Positions 1-7,097 of a stretch of 64,000 nucleotides of DNA are shown here, piece by piece. Location of the stretch: the NCBI RefSeq assembly GCF_014195505.1, contig NZ_JACIBV010000001.1:2294001-2358000 (forward strand). The letters are read 5' to 3'. The notes under the pieces are model-generated. The model saw nothing but the letters and a program-made list of their open reading frames with translations, was not told where the DNA came from and did not search any database. Positions within the stretch are counted from its first letter, which is position 1; each line of letters begins with the position of its first letter. This DNA is from Nonomuraea dietziae (lineage in GTDB: Bacteria; Actinomycetota; Actinomycetes; Streptosporangiales; Streptosporangiaceae). The translations under genes and the position numbers were made by a program.

Positions 1-161
1 TCGGCCATGCGCCGCATCGGCAGCGGCTCGCGCGCCAGGAGCACGAGAGCCTTGGCCTGCAGGGCGGTCAGCCGTCTGGCGGCCGCCGCCGCCTCGTAGC
101 CCTCGTTGTACCTGGCCGCCACCTCGGCGAACAGGGCCACGACCTCCCGTGTCTCGCTCAT
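1..161 (-). CDS. MarR-family transcriptional regulator, 3' part missing (runs off window)
   Basis: Only the N-terminal 53 codons lie in the window. The ATG at 161 opens a protein starting MSETREVVALFAEVAARYNEG, followed by an alanine-rich helix and LTALQAKALVLLARE PLPMRRMA, which matches the helix 1-2 region and the start of the winged helix in MarR proteins. It is divergent from the reductase gene at 209, and a perfect inverted repeat lies between them, so autoregulation and control of the reductase are likely. A TATACT -10 on this strand sits 7 nt before the start, so the mRNA may be leaderless. The wing and dimerisation domain are not visible; the family call rests on the N-terminus and on context. 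Confidence 0.72.
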   Translation of the reverse strand, partial: MSETREVVALFAEVAARYNEGYEAAAAARRLTALQAKALVLLAREPLPMRRMA

Positions 162-168
162 GCCCTGG

Positions 169-210
169 AGTATAGTTGATGTGCATCAATCTTTTAGGGG
201 AGTCAACTAT
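169..210. promoter_or_regulatory. Divergent promoter with MarR-type operator (two nested inverted repeats)
   Basis: TTGATG-TG-CATCAA at 176-189 is a perfect 6-bp-arm inverted repeat. A second pair, ATAGTTGA at 172-179 and TCAACTAT at 203-210, brackets it and ends on the reductase start codon. AGTATAGT at 169-176 holds overlapping -10 boxes in both directions (TATAGT forward, TATACT reverse). TTGAT...ATCAA symmetry is typical of MarR operators, so one bound dimer would shut off both genes. Repeats are directly seen; the bound protein is inferred from adjacency. Confidence 0.7.
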
Positions 211-1204
211 GCCGCGACAGATCAACCTCGCCTCCAGGCCCTCGGGGTGGCCGACCGCCGACAACTTCGACCTGGTCGAGGTCGCCTCGCAGCCGCTGGA
301 GGAGGGCCAGGTCAGGGTCCGCAACCAGTTCATGTCCGTCGACCCCTACATGCGGGGACGGATGAACGACGTGCCGTCCTACATCCCGCCCTTCCAACTC
401 GGCCGGCCCCTCGACGGCGGCGCGGTCGGCGTGGTCGTGGAGTCAAGCTCAGCAGACCTGGCCGAGGGAGACCTGGTCCTGCACGGCCTCGGCTGGCGTG
501 ACGAGGCCGTGCTCGACGCCGCGCGAGCGCGCAAGCTCACCCCCGTCGAGGGCCTGTCCAACTCGGCCTTCCTGGCCGTGCTCGGCATGACCTCGCTCAC
601 CGCGTACGCGGGCCTGCTGGACGTGGCCTCCTTCAAGGAGGGCGACGCCGTCTTCGTCTCAGGAGCCGCGGGGGCGGTCGGGAGCATCGTCGGCCAGATC
701 GCCAAGCTGAAGGGCGCCTCACTCGTCGTCGGCAGCGCGGGCTCGGCGGAGAAGGTGGAGTACCTGCGCGGGATCGGTTACGACGCGGCGTTCAACTACA
801 AGGACGCGCCCGTGGCCGAGCAGCTGAGGAAGGCCGCTCCCGACGGGATCGACGTCTACTTCGACAACGTCGGCGCCGACCACCTCGAGGCGGCCATCGG
901 GTCGCTGCGCACTTTCGGCAGGGTGGCGATGTGCGGGGCGATCGCCGTCTACAACAGCACCGAGCCGACGCCCGCGCCGCGCAACCTCGCGCTCGCGATC
1001 GGCAAGCGGCTGACGCTGCGCGGCTTCATCGCCAGCGACCACGCCGACCGGATGCCTGCCATGGTGGACGAGGTCGGCGGATGGCTGCGTGAGGGCAGGC
1101 TGTCGTACGAGGAGACGATCGTGGACGGCCTGGAGAACGCGCCCGAGGCCTTCCTCGGGCTGCTGCGGGGCGAGAACACGGGGAAGATGATCGTCCGGCT
1201 GTAG
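209..1204 (+). CDS. NADP-dependent medium-chain oxidoreductase (CurA/LTB4-dehydrogenase-like)
   Basis: A 331-residue zinc-free medium-chain dehydrogenase/reductase. Family members reduce the double bond of alpha,beta-unsaturated ketones and aldehydes with NADPH. The N-terminus (INLASRPSG, then FMSVDPYMRGRM) is characteristic of the leukotriene-B4 dehydrogenase/YncB/CurA branch; the Rossmann segment VFVSGAAGAVGSIVGQIAK gives the nucleotide loop near residue 150; YFDNVG and the final GKMIVRL are also conserved. The start is ATG 209 with AGGGGAG just upstream; an in-frame ATG at 176 lies inside the operator and lacks a ribosome site. The divergent MarR gene suggests induction by an electrophile or a phenolic compound. 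Substrate unknown. Confidence 0.9.
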   Translation: MPRQINLASRPSGWPTADNFDLVEVASQPLEEGQVRVRNQFMSVDPYMRGRMNDVPSYIPPFQLGRPLDGGAVGVVVESSSADLAEGDLVLHGLGWRDEAVLDAARARKLTPVEGLSNSAFLAVLGMTSLTAYAGLLDVASFKEGDAVFVSGAAGAVGSIVGQIAKLKGASLVVGSAGSAEKVEYLRGIGYDAAFNYKDAPVAEQLRKAAPDGIDVYFDNVGADHLEAAIGSLRTFGRVAMCGAIAVYNSTEPTPAPRNLALAIGKRLTLRGFIASDHADRMPAMVDEVGGWLREGRLSYEETIVDGLENAPEAFLGLLRGENTGKMIVRL

Positions 1205-1212
1205 CCGGCGGG

Positions 1213-2217
1213 TCAGGCGCGGAAGGTGTCCTTCGCCATCCTGCGCACGCGCTCCTCGTCGATCGTGTGGCCGAGGCCCGGCTGGGTGAGCGGAACGGCC
1301 ACCACCCCGCCCGAGGCGCCCACGGCGGGGGTCACGATCTGCGCGTTGCGGGGCGGCTGCGTCACGTCGCACGGCAGCGTGCAGCCCGGCAGGCTGGCCA
1401 CCGCGACCGCCGCCGCCCTGGACAGCCCCGCGCCCTGCCCGCCCGCGCACTGGATGTCCCAGCCCGCGGCCACCGCTCTGTCGTGCGCGCGCCTGGCGTC
1501 GCTCAGGGACGGCAGCGCCGCGGGCCTCAGGAGCAGCACCTTCGCCGCGCGCAGGGTGAGGTAGTCGTCGAGCTCGGCGGTCGAGCGGGGCTCCACGGCG
1601 ACCGAGGCGCGCACCCTGTCCTGGAGGTCGGCGTGGGCGTAGGCGTCGTCGATGCCGAACGGGCGCTCGATCACCTCGAGGCCGTACTCGTCGAGGGCCA
1701 CCAGTTGCTCGGGCGAGGTGTAGGCGCCGCCGCAGTCGACGGCGAGACTCAGCGCCGGGTAGGCCTGCCGTACAGCGCGCACGGGCTCGACGTCCCAGCC
1801 GGGCCGCACGTCCAGCGTGACGTGCGCGTAGCCCCCGCAGACCTGCTGGTTGACCCTGGCGACCATGCTCTCGGTCGAGGGGTCGAGCCCCAGCCTGACG
1901 GTGGCCATCAGCGAGGTGCCTGCGCCGCCCAGCGCGTGGGAGAGGGGGACGCCGCGCATCCTGGTCCACAGGTCCCAGAGGGCCATGTCGACCGCGCTGC
2001 CCCCACCAGGCACCTGGTCGGGGTGCTCCCAGTCGACGCCGATCAGCTGGGCGGCCAGCCCTTCCTCCAGCGCGCTCCACAGCTTCGGTTCGGGCGAGAC
2101 GAGCTCGCCCCATCCGCTCATTCCGCCGTGGTCGGTGAGCCGGACGAGCAGGGTCTCCGGCCGCCTGCCGTACGGCAGGACCAGCCGGAAGACCTCGAGC
2201 TCCCGCACTCGCGGCAT
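1213..2217 (-). CDS. Enolase-superfamily protein (MenC/N-acylamino-acid racemase-like) with degraded active site
   Basis: 334 residues with the fold order of o-succinylbenzoate synthase/N-acylamino-acid racemase: N-terminal cap (RELEVFRLVLPY), a capping GWGELV segment, then barrel motifs. Several catalytic positions are altered. The KxK motif on barrel strand 2 reads VTLDVRP, with no lysine; the first metal aspartate may remain in AVDCGG and the glutamate in VIERP, but the third ligand region reads VAVEPRS instead of a DES-like motif. The late glycine motif is CAGGQGAG. The start at 2217 has TTAGGGGGG upstream. It lies 8 bp after the MFS gene on the same strand, so they are co-transcribed. 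Either the chemistry has diverged or it is non-catalytic. Confidence 0.75.
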   Translation of the reverse strand: MPRVRELEVFRLVLPYGRRPETLLVRLTDHGGMSGWGELVSPEPKLWSALEEGLAAQLIGVDWEHPDQVPGGGSAVDMALWDLWTRMRGVPLSHALGGAGTSLMATVRLGLDPSTESMVARVNQQVCGGYAHVTLDVRPGWDVEPVRAVRQAYPALSLAVDCGGAYTSPEQLVALDEYGLEVIERPFGIDDAYAHADLQDRVRASVAVEPRSTAELDDYLTLRAAKVLLLRPAALPSLSDARRAHDRAVAAGWDIQCAGGQGAGLSRAAAVAVASLPGCTLPCDVTQPPRNAQIVTPAVGASGGVVAVPLTQPGLGHTIDEERVRRMAKDTFRA

Positions 2218-2225
2218 GTTCCCCC

Positions 2226-3602
2226 CTAAGAACGGACTCCTTCCATGGTGCCCGTAGGAGTGGAGTGCGCAAAACGGGGCGCGATCAGCGCGGCCAGGAT
2301 GGCCAGGACAAAAGTGAATCCGAACCCAACGAGATACATTTCGCCCGAGGCGGTGAAAAGCGCTCCGGTGCCGGCGACGGCGCCGACGGTGAAGACGGAC
2401 TCGCCCACCCCGACGGCGGCGCTGTTCTGCCCCTCCTCGCCCTGCCTGGACATCTCCAGCACCAGCACGGAGACCGTGGGGTGCAGGGCGCCGATGCCGA
2501 AGCCGGAGATCGCCATGGCGATGTAGGCCAGAGCGATGGGCACCGCGTCGATCAGCACGAGCGCGATGAGCGCGGTGCCGAGGGCGATGAGGAAGGCGCC
2601 GCCGCGCATGGCGGTCAGGCTGCCGATCGTGCCCCTGCCCTTGAACCACGAGCCGGTGGACCAGCCGAGCGCGCCGACGGTCAGCACGATGCCCGCCCCG
2701 GTCGGCGACAGGCCGCGCTCGCTGATCAGCATGAGCGGGATCAGCACCTGCGAGGCGGTCAGCGAGCCGAAGGCCAGGCCACGCAGCACAGGAGCGGACG
2801 GCAGGCCGCGGGCGGCCCTCAGGGAGCCGGGCATCAGCAGCTTGGGCAGCGCCACGGCCAGCAGCACGACGCCGGCGACCAACAGCGGGATCCCGGCCAG
2901 GGCCAGCGCGCTGCCGTACTGGATCAGGGCGGCGGCCACGGCGGTCAGGGTGGCCCACACCAGCTTGCCGCCCAGGCCGGGAGCGGGCTGGGCGCTGCCG
3001 GTGTCGAGGCGCTGGCCGGCCGTACCGCGCCAGAGCAGCAGGGCGGAGGGGACGACGATCAGGGCCACGCCGAGGAAGACCCAGCGCCAGTCGATGTTCT
3101 CCACGACCAGGCCGGCGATCGCGGGACCCACCATGGAAGGCACCACCCAGGCCGCCGAGAACAGCGCGAAGACCTTCGGATGCATCGCCTGCGGGTAGGC
3201 CCTGGCGACCAGGACGTACAGGGAGACCTGGATCAGGCCCGCGCCGAGACCCTGAACGAAGCGGCCGCCGACGAAGACCTCCATCGTGGGGGCGAAACCG
3301 GCGAGCAGCAGTCCCGCGACGAAGGTGACCACTCCGACCGCGATGGGCGGCAGGGGCCCCTTGACGTCGCTCCATCTGCCGCCCAGCACGGTGGCGATCA
3401 CGCTGGCGGCCAGGGTGGCGCTGAAGGCCAGGTTGTACAGGTGCATGCCGTCGAGCTCTCTGGCGACGACCGGCATGGCCGTGGCCACCGCCATCGCCTC
3501 GAACGCCACCAGCATGACGAGGGCGACCAGGCCCGAGCTCAGCGAGCGGTACTTGGCGGACATCACACTGACAGGGGGTGCGGTCTCAACAGTCGCGGTC
3601 AT
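2226..3602 (-). CDS. MFS transporter (drug/metabolite efflux type)
   Basis: 458-residue integral membrane protein with about 12-14 hydrophobic helices. The segment GGRWSDVKGP after helix 2 is a variant of the MFS motif A loop, and FVQGLGAGLIQVSLYVLV carries the motif typical of drug:H+ antiporters. It sits 54 bp downstream of the TetR gene and 8 bp upstream of the enolase-like gene, forming a three-gene operon. Export of a small lipophilic compound is inferred from family and regulator; the substrate cannot be read from sequence. ATG 3602 is the most upstream plausible start and precedes a short polar N-terminus (MTATVETAPP) before the first helix. Confidence 0.88.
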   Translation of the reverse strand: MTATVETAPPVSVMSAKYRSLSSGLVALVMLVAFEAMAVATAMPVVARELDGMHLYNLAFSATLAASVIATVLGGRWSDVKGPLPPIAVGVVTFVAGLLLAGFAPTMEVFVGGRFVQGLGAGLIQVSLYVLVARAYPQAMHPKVFALFSAAWVVPSMVGPAIAGLVVENIDWRWVFLGVALIVVPSALLLWRGTAGQRLDTGSAQPAPGLGGKLVWATLTAVAAALIQYGSALALAGIPLLVAGVVLLAVALPKLLMPGSLRAARGLPSAPVLRGLAFGSLTASQVLIPLMLISERGLSPTGAGIVLTVGALGWSTGSWFKGRGTIGSLTAMRGGAFLIALGTALIALVLIDAVPIALAYIAMAISGFGIGALHPTVSVLVLEMSRQGEEGQNSAAVGVGESVFTVGAVAGTGALFTASGEMYLVGFGFTFVLAILAALIAPRFAHSTPTGTMEGVRS

Positions 3603-3656
3603 GCAGCGAAACGTATGGCCGAACCCCAGGTCAGCACATCGGGCGGCGGTCCTAGG

Positions 3657-4379
3657 TCATTCGGCGGACGGCACCTGCGCCGCCAGCCCCGCGATCATCA
3701 GGTCGAGACCGAAGGCGAACCTCTCATCCCCGCTCGGCTTCACCATCTCGTCGGCGTAGCGCGCCAGGTAGGGAAAGCGGTCGGCGGGCAGGCTGCGCAT
3801 GTACTCCTCGATCTGCCTGAAGTGCTCGGCGACGAACTCCTCCGACTCCATGCCGCTGGCGCGCTGCATGCCGCGGTAGAGCGAGCCCTCGTGCGCGTCG
3901 GCCGCGACCAGCTGGCCGATGCGGTCGATGGCGATGGCGGCGGCCCTCGGCGGCACCCCTCCCTCGACCATGATGGCCATCATCCCCTCGGCCAGGCGCA
4001 GGGCGTTCGGGCCCGTCGGGATGTTGGCCAGCGAGACCCTGGCGACGTCGGCGTGACGGCTGAACACCGCGTGCTGCGCGAACACCGCCTCGCGCAGCTG
4101 CTCGGCCCAGCGTCCGGGCTCGGGCGCGGGCAGCTCGATCTCCTCGAGAACCCGCTCGTAGATCAGCTCCAGCAGCTCGTCCTTGTTGGCGACGTGCGCG
4201 TAGAGGGAGGCGGGGCCCGTGTCGAGCTCCTGGGCGACCCTGCGCATGCTCAGCGCGTCGAGGCCCTCGTGATCCACGATCCGCAGACCGGTCTGCACGA
4301 TGAGCTCCTGGGTGAGCTGCGGCTTCACCGGCCTGGCACGACGGGTCTTTCGCCACGGAGGCGCGGGCACTGGATCCAT
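3657..4379 (-). CDS. TetR/AcrR-family repressor (TetR_C type)
   Basis: 240 residues. The N-terminal helix-turn-helix is clear: LTQELIVQTGLRIVDHEGLDALSMRRVAQEL followed in the recognition helix by TGPASLYAHVANKDEL (split here around the D residue), the LY-HV-NK pattern of TetR DNA-binding domains. The C-terminal part resembles the TetR_C ligand-binding class seen in tetracycline-type repressors. It is divergent from the MFS gene at 4481 and upstream of a second MFS gene on its own strand. The intergenic region carries a -35/-10 promoter with GAAC/GTTC palindromes, so it probably represses both pumps and itself. An arginine/proline-rich 18-residue extension precedes the HTH. Confidence 0.9.
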   Translation of the reverse strand: MDPVPAPPWRKTRRARPVKPQLTQELIVQTGLRIVDHEGLDALSMRRVAQELDTGPASLYAHVANKDELLELIYERVLEEIELPAPEPGRWAEQLREAVFAQHAVFSRHADVARVSLANIPTGPNALRLAEGMMAIMVEGGVPPRAAAIAIDRIGQLVAADAHEGSLYRGMQRASGMESEEFVAEHFRQIEEYMRSLPADRFPYLARYADEMVKPSGDERFAFGLDLMIAGLAAQVPSAE

Positions 4380-4392
4380 ACGAACAATGTAC

Positions 4393-4463
4393 TTGACACG
4401 AACGGCGTTCGTTAATAGAACGGTGTCTGCGAACGAACAGTGTTCGCCCTAAGAACAACGTTC
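4393..4463 (+). promoter_or_regulatory. MFS promoter with three TetR-type palindromes
   Basis: TTGACA at 4393-4398 is followed after 17 bp by TAGAAC at 4416-4421, a good -35 and a fair -10 for the downstream MFS gene. ACGAAC-GGC-GTTCGT (4398-4412) is a perfect inverted repeat inside the spacer. A second perfect repeat CGAACA-G-TGTTCG lies at 4434-4446 and a shorter GAAC-AAC-GTTC at 4453-4463. The shared GAAC/GTTC half-site suggests cooperative binding of the adjacent TetR protein. Confidence 0.75.
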
Positions 4464-4480
4464 CCCCGAGGAGATCCCCC

Positions 4481-5908
4481 ATGACCGCCACGCTGGAGCG
4501 TGCCACCGCCTACCGGTGGCGCTGGCCCGCCCTCTTCGTCATCCTCGCGGCCGAGGTGATGGACCTGATCGACGCGATGATCACCCAGATCGCCGCCCCC
4601 ACCATCCAGAAGGAGATCGGCGGCTCGGCCGGCCTGATCCAGTGGCTCGTCTCCGGCTACACGCTCGCGATGGCGGTCGGCCTCATCACCGGAGGCCGCC
4701 TCGGCGACCTCTACGGCCGCAAGCGCATGTTCGTGATCGGCGCGCTCGGCTTCACCGTCGCCTCGCTGCTGTGCGGCGTGTCCATGAGCCCCGAGATGCT
4801 GATCGGCTCACGGGTGCTGCAGGGCCTGTTCGGCGCCGTCATGATCCCCCAGGGCCTCGGCCTGATCAGGGAGATGTTCCCTCCTGAGGAGATCGGCAAG
4901 GCGTTCGGCCTGTTCGGGCCCGTCATGACCATCTCCTCTGTCGGCGGCCCCGTGCTGGCGGGCTGGCTGGTCGACGCCGACCTGTTCGGCACCGGCTGGC
5001 GCATGATCTTCCTGATCAACCTGCCGATCGGCGTCGCCGCCGTGCTCGCCGCGCTGAGGTTCCTGCCGGAGTTCCGCCTCTCGAACGCCACCAGGCTCGA
5101 CCTCGGCGGCATGGTCCTGGTCTCCGCCGCCGCGTTCCTGCTGATCTTCCCGCTCATCCAGGGCCAGGAGGCAGGCTGGCCGGCCTGGACCTTCGCCTGT
5201 ATGGCGGGCTCCGTCGTGATGTTCGCGCTGTTCGGCGCCTACGAGGCGCGCCGCCAGCGTTCCGGCAAGGACCCGCTCGTCACTCCCGGCCTGTTCCGCG
5301 AGCGGGCCTTCACCGGCGGTCTCGTCGCGGGGCTGTCCTTCTTCACCGGCATGATCGGGCTGTCGCTGGTCTTCACGCTCTACGTCCAGGAGGGCCTGCA
5401 CTTCAGCCCCCTCAAGGCAGGACTGGCCAGCCTTCCCCAGGCGGTCGGCGGCGTGGTCGGATTCGGCATCGCCATGGCGCTGGTCGCCAAGCTCGGCCGT
5501 ACCCTTCTGCAGCTCGGCACCCTCGTCATGGCGGCGGGCGCGGGCGTGCTCGGCCTGACCATCCACCTGGCGGGGCTCGACATCGACGCCTGGCAGCTGG
5601 CTCCGGGGCTCGCCCTGGTCGGCATCGGGATGGGCCTGACCATGGCGCCGTTCTTCGACATCGTCCTGGCGGGCGTCGAACCGCACGAGTCGGGCTCGGC
5701 CTCCGGCACGCTCACCGCCATCCAGCAGCTGGGCGGCGCGCTCGGCGCGGCCCTGCTCGGCACCCTCTTCTTCCACCTGCTCACGAGCCGGTGGAGCTTC
5801 GGCGAGGCCATGCAGGCGATGGTGGCGGTGGAGATCGGGCTGCTGCTCCTCACCTGCGCCCTGTCCTTCCTCCTGCCCCGCCACGCGAGGGAGGAGCCCT
5901 CCCACTGA
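4481..5908 (+). CDS. MFS transporter, DHA2 (EmrB/QacA) type, 14 helices
   Basis: 475 residues with 14 predicted membrane helices. Motif A is intact (GGRLGDLYGRKRMF, near residues 73-86), and the motif C-like segment GPVLAGWLVD follows helix 5. These place it in the DHA2 family of proton-coupled drug exporters (EmrB, QacA, LfrA). The GGAGATCCCCC sequence before ATG 4481 provides a ribosome site. It is divergent from the TetR repressor and has its own operator-bearing promoter. A strong hairpin follows the stop. Likely role: efflux of a compound sensed by the TetR protein, whether a foreign drug or an endogenous metabolite. Confidence 0.92.
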   Translation: MTATLERATAYRWRWPALFVILAAEVMDLIDAMITQIAAPTIQKEIGGSAGLIQWLVSGYTLAMAVGLITGGRLGDLYGRKRMFVIGALGFTVASLLCGVSMSPEMLIGSRVLQGLFGAVMIPQGLGLIREMFPPEEIGKAFGLFGPVMTISSVGGPVLAGWLVDADLFGTGWRMIFLINLPIGVAAVLAALRFLPEFRLSNATRLDLGGMVLVSAAAFLLIFPLIQGQEAGWPAWTFACMAGSVVMFALFGAYEARRQRSGKDPLVTPGLFRERAFTGGLVAGLSFFTGMIGLSLVFTLYVQEGLHFSPLKAGLASLPQAVGGVVGFGIAMALVAKLGRTLLQLGTLVMAAGAGVLGLTIHLAGLDIDAWQLAPGLALVGIGMGLTMAPFFDIVLAGVEPHESGSASGTLTAIQQLGGALGAALLGTLFFHLLTSRWSFGEAMQAMVAVEIGLLLLTCALSFLLPRHAREEPSH

Positions 5909-5920
5909 CCCCCGTACGGC

Positions 5921-5950
5921 AGGCGCCCCGGGCCCTGCGGGCCGGGGCCT
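5921..5950. terminator. Bidirectional hairpin between convergent genes
   Basis: GCCCCGG (5925-5931) pairs with CCGGGGC (5942-5948), with an inner CCC-TGC-GGG. It lies between the stop of the MFS gene (+) and the VWA gene (-). No U-tract, as is usual for actinomycete hairpin terminators. Confidence 0.55.
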
Positions 5951-5963
5951 CGGCCGTCGGCGG

Positions 5964-7097
5964 TCAGGACGGGGCGCGCTCCGCCCACCCGGCCAGGTCG
6001 CGCCTTTCGATGGCGGCGGCCATCAGGGCGGGGAAGGCGTCGGGCGTGCACGCGAACGCGGGCACCCCCATGGCCGCCAGCGCGGCCGCGTTGTCGTGGT
6101 CGTAGAAGGGCGCGCCGTCATCGGAGAGCGCGAGCAGCACGATCACCTGCACGCCCGCCCTGGTCATCGCCGCGATCCTGCGCAGCATCTCCTGCCGCGC
6201 ACCACCCTCGAACAGATCGCTGACCAGCACGAAGATCGAATCGGCCGGCCGGGAGATCAGCCCCTCGGCGTAGGCGACCGCCCTGTTGATGTCGGTGCCG
6301 CCGCCGAGCTGGGTGCCGAACAGCACCTCCACAGGATCGTGCAGATGCTCGGTGAGGTCGGCCACGGCGGTGTCGAACACCACCAGCGACGTCTTCAACG
6401 ACCCCATCGAGGCCAGCACCGCCCCGAACACCCCGGCATGGACGACCGAGGAGGCCATCGAGCCGCTCTGGTCGACGCACAGCACGACCTCGCGCTGCAC
6501 GCCGCGCCGTCTGCGCGCGTAACCGACCAGCCTCGACGGCACGACCGTGCGCCTGTCGGGCAGGTAGTGCCTGAGGTTGACCCTGATCGTGCGGTCCCAG
6601 TCGATGTCGGCCGCGCGCCTCGGCCTGTTGGTCCTGGCCGACCTGTTCAGCGCGCCGTCGACGGCCGACCTGACCCGCTGCGCCATCTCGCGTTCGAGCT
6701 CGGAGACGACCTTGCGCACCACCGCCCTCGCCGACTCGCGCGCCCTGTCAGGCATGACGTTGTTGAGCGCGAGCAGCGTGCCGACCAGGTGCACGTCCGG
6801 CTCGACCGCCTCCAGCATCTCGGGTTCGAGCAGCAGGCTCGTGAGGTCGAGCCGCTCGATCGCGTCCTGCTGCATGACCTGGACCACCGTCGAGGGGAAG
6901 TACGACCTGATGTCGCCGAGCCAGCGCGCCACCCTCGGCGCCGACGCCCCGAGCCCTCCCGCCCTTTCGGGCCGCAGGTCGTAGACGGCGTCGAGCGCCT
7001 CGTCCATCCGCACGTCGCTCCCCTGTGGGACGAACCCGGTGCCGTCGGCCTCGCCGCCGCCCAGCACCATCCGCCACCTGCGCAGCCGTTCATCCAC
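5964..7097 (-). CDS. VWA-domain protein of a MoxR/DUF5682 cluster (YehP-like)
   Basis: 377 residues. An N-terminal helical region of about 200 residues precedes a von Willebrand A domain with a canonical metal site: DQSGSM at residues 209-214, the later threonine in GGGTDI (263-270 area), and VLVSDLFEGG. This is the arrangement of YehP and of VWA partners of MoxR ATPases, where the VWA protein docks substrate onto the ATPase ring. The start is GTG 7097, overlapping the upstream DUF5682 stop by 8 bp, so the two are translationally coupled. Last gene of a five-gene operon. Function unknown; a MoxR-assisted metal insertion or assembly step is the usual inference. Confidence 0.88.
   Translation of the reverse strand: MDERLRRWRMVLGGGEADGTGFVPQGSDVRMDEALDAVYDLRPERAGGLGASAPRVARWLGDIRSYFPSTVVQVMQQDAIERLDLTSLLLEPEMLEAVEPDVHLVGTLLALNNVMPDRARESARAVVRKVVSELEREMAQRVRSAVDGALNRSARTNRPRRAADIDWDRTIRVNLRHYLPDRRTVVPSRLVGYARRRRGVQREVVLCVDQSGSMASSVVHAGVFGAVLASMGSLKTSLVVFDTAVADLTEHLHDPVEVLFGTQLGGGTDINRAVAYAEGLISRPADSIFVLVSDLFEGGARQEMLRRIAAMTRAGVQVIVLLALSDDGAPFYDHDNAAALAAMGVPAFACTPDAFPALMAAAIERRDLAGWAERAPS

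Noticed and set aside
1213..3375. Long minus-strand open frame joining the enolase-like gene to a region antisense/out of frame with the MFS gene
   Set aside because: The upper part is Arg/Gly/Ala-rich and out of frame with a clear MFS gene. The start at 2217 with AGGGGGG is enough.
2265..4415. 716-codon plus-strand frame opposite the MFS and TetR genes
   Set aside because: Composition (Gln/His/Asp/Arg/Gly-rich) is typical of an antisense shadow in very GC-rich DNA, and no domain is visible.
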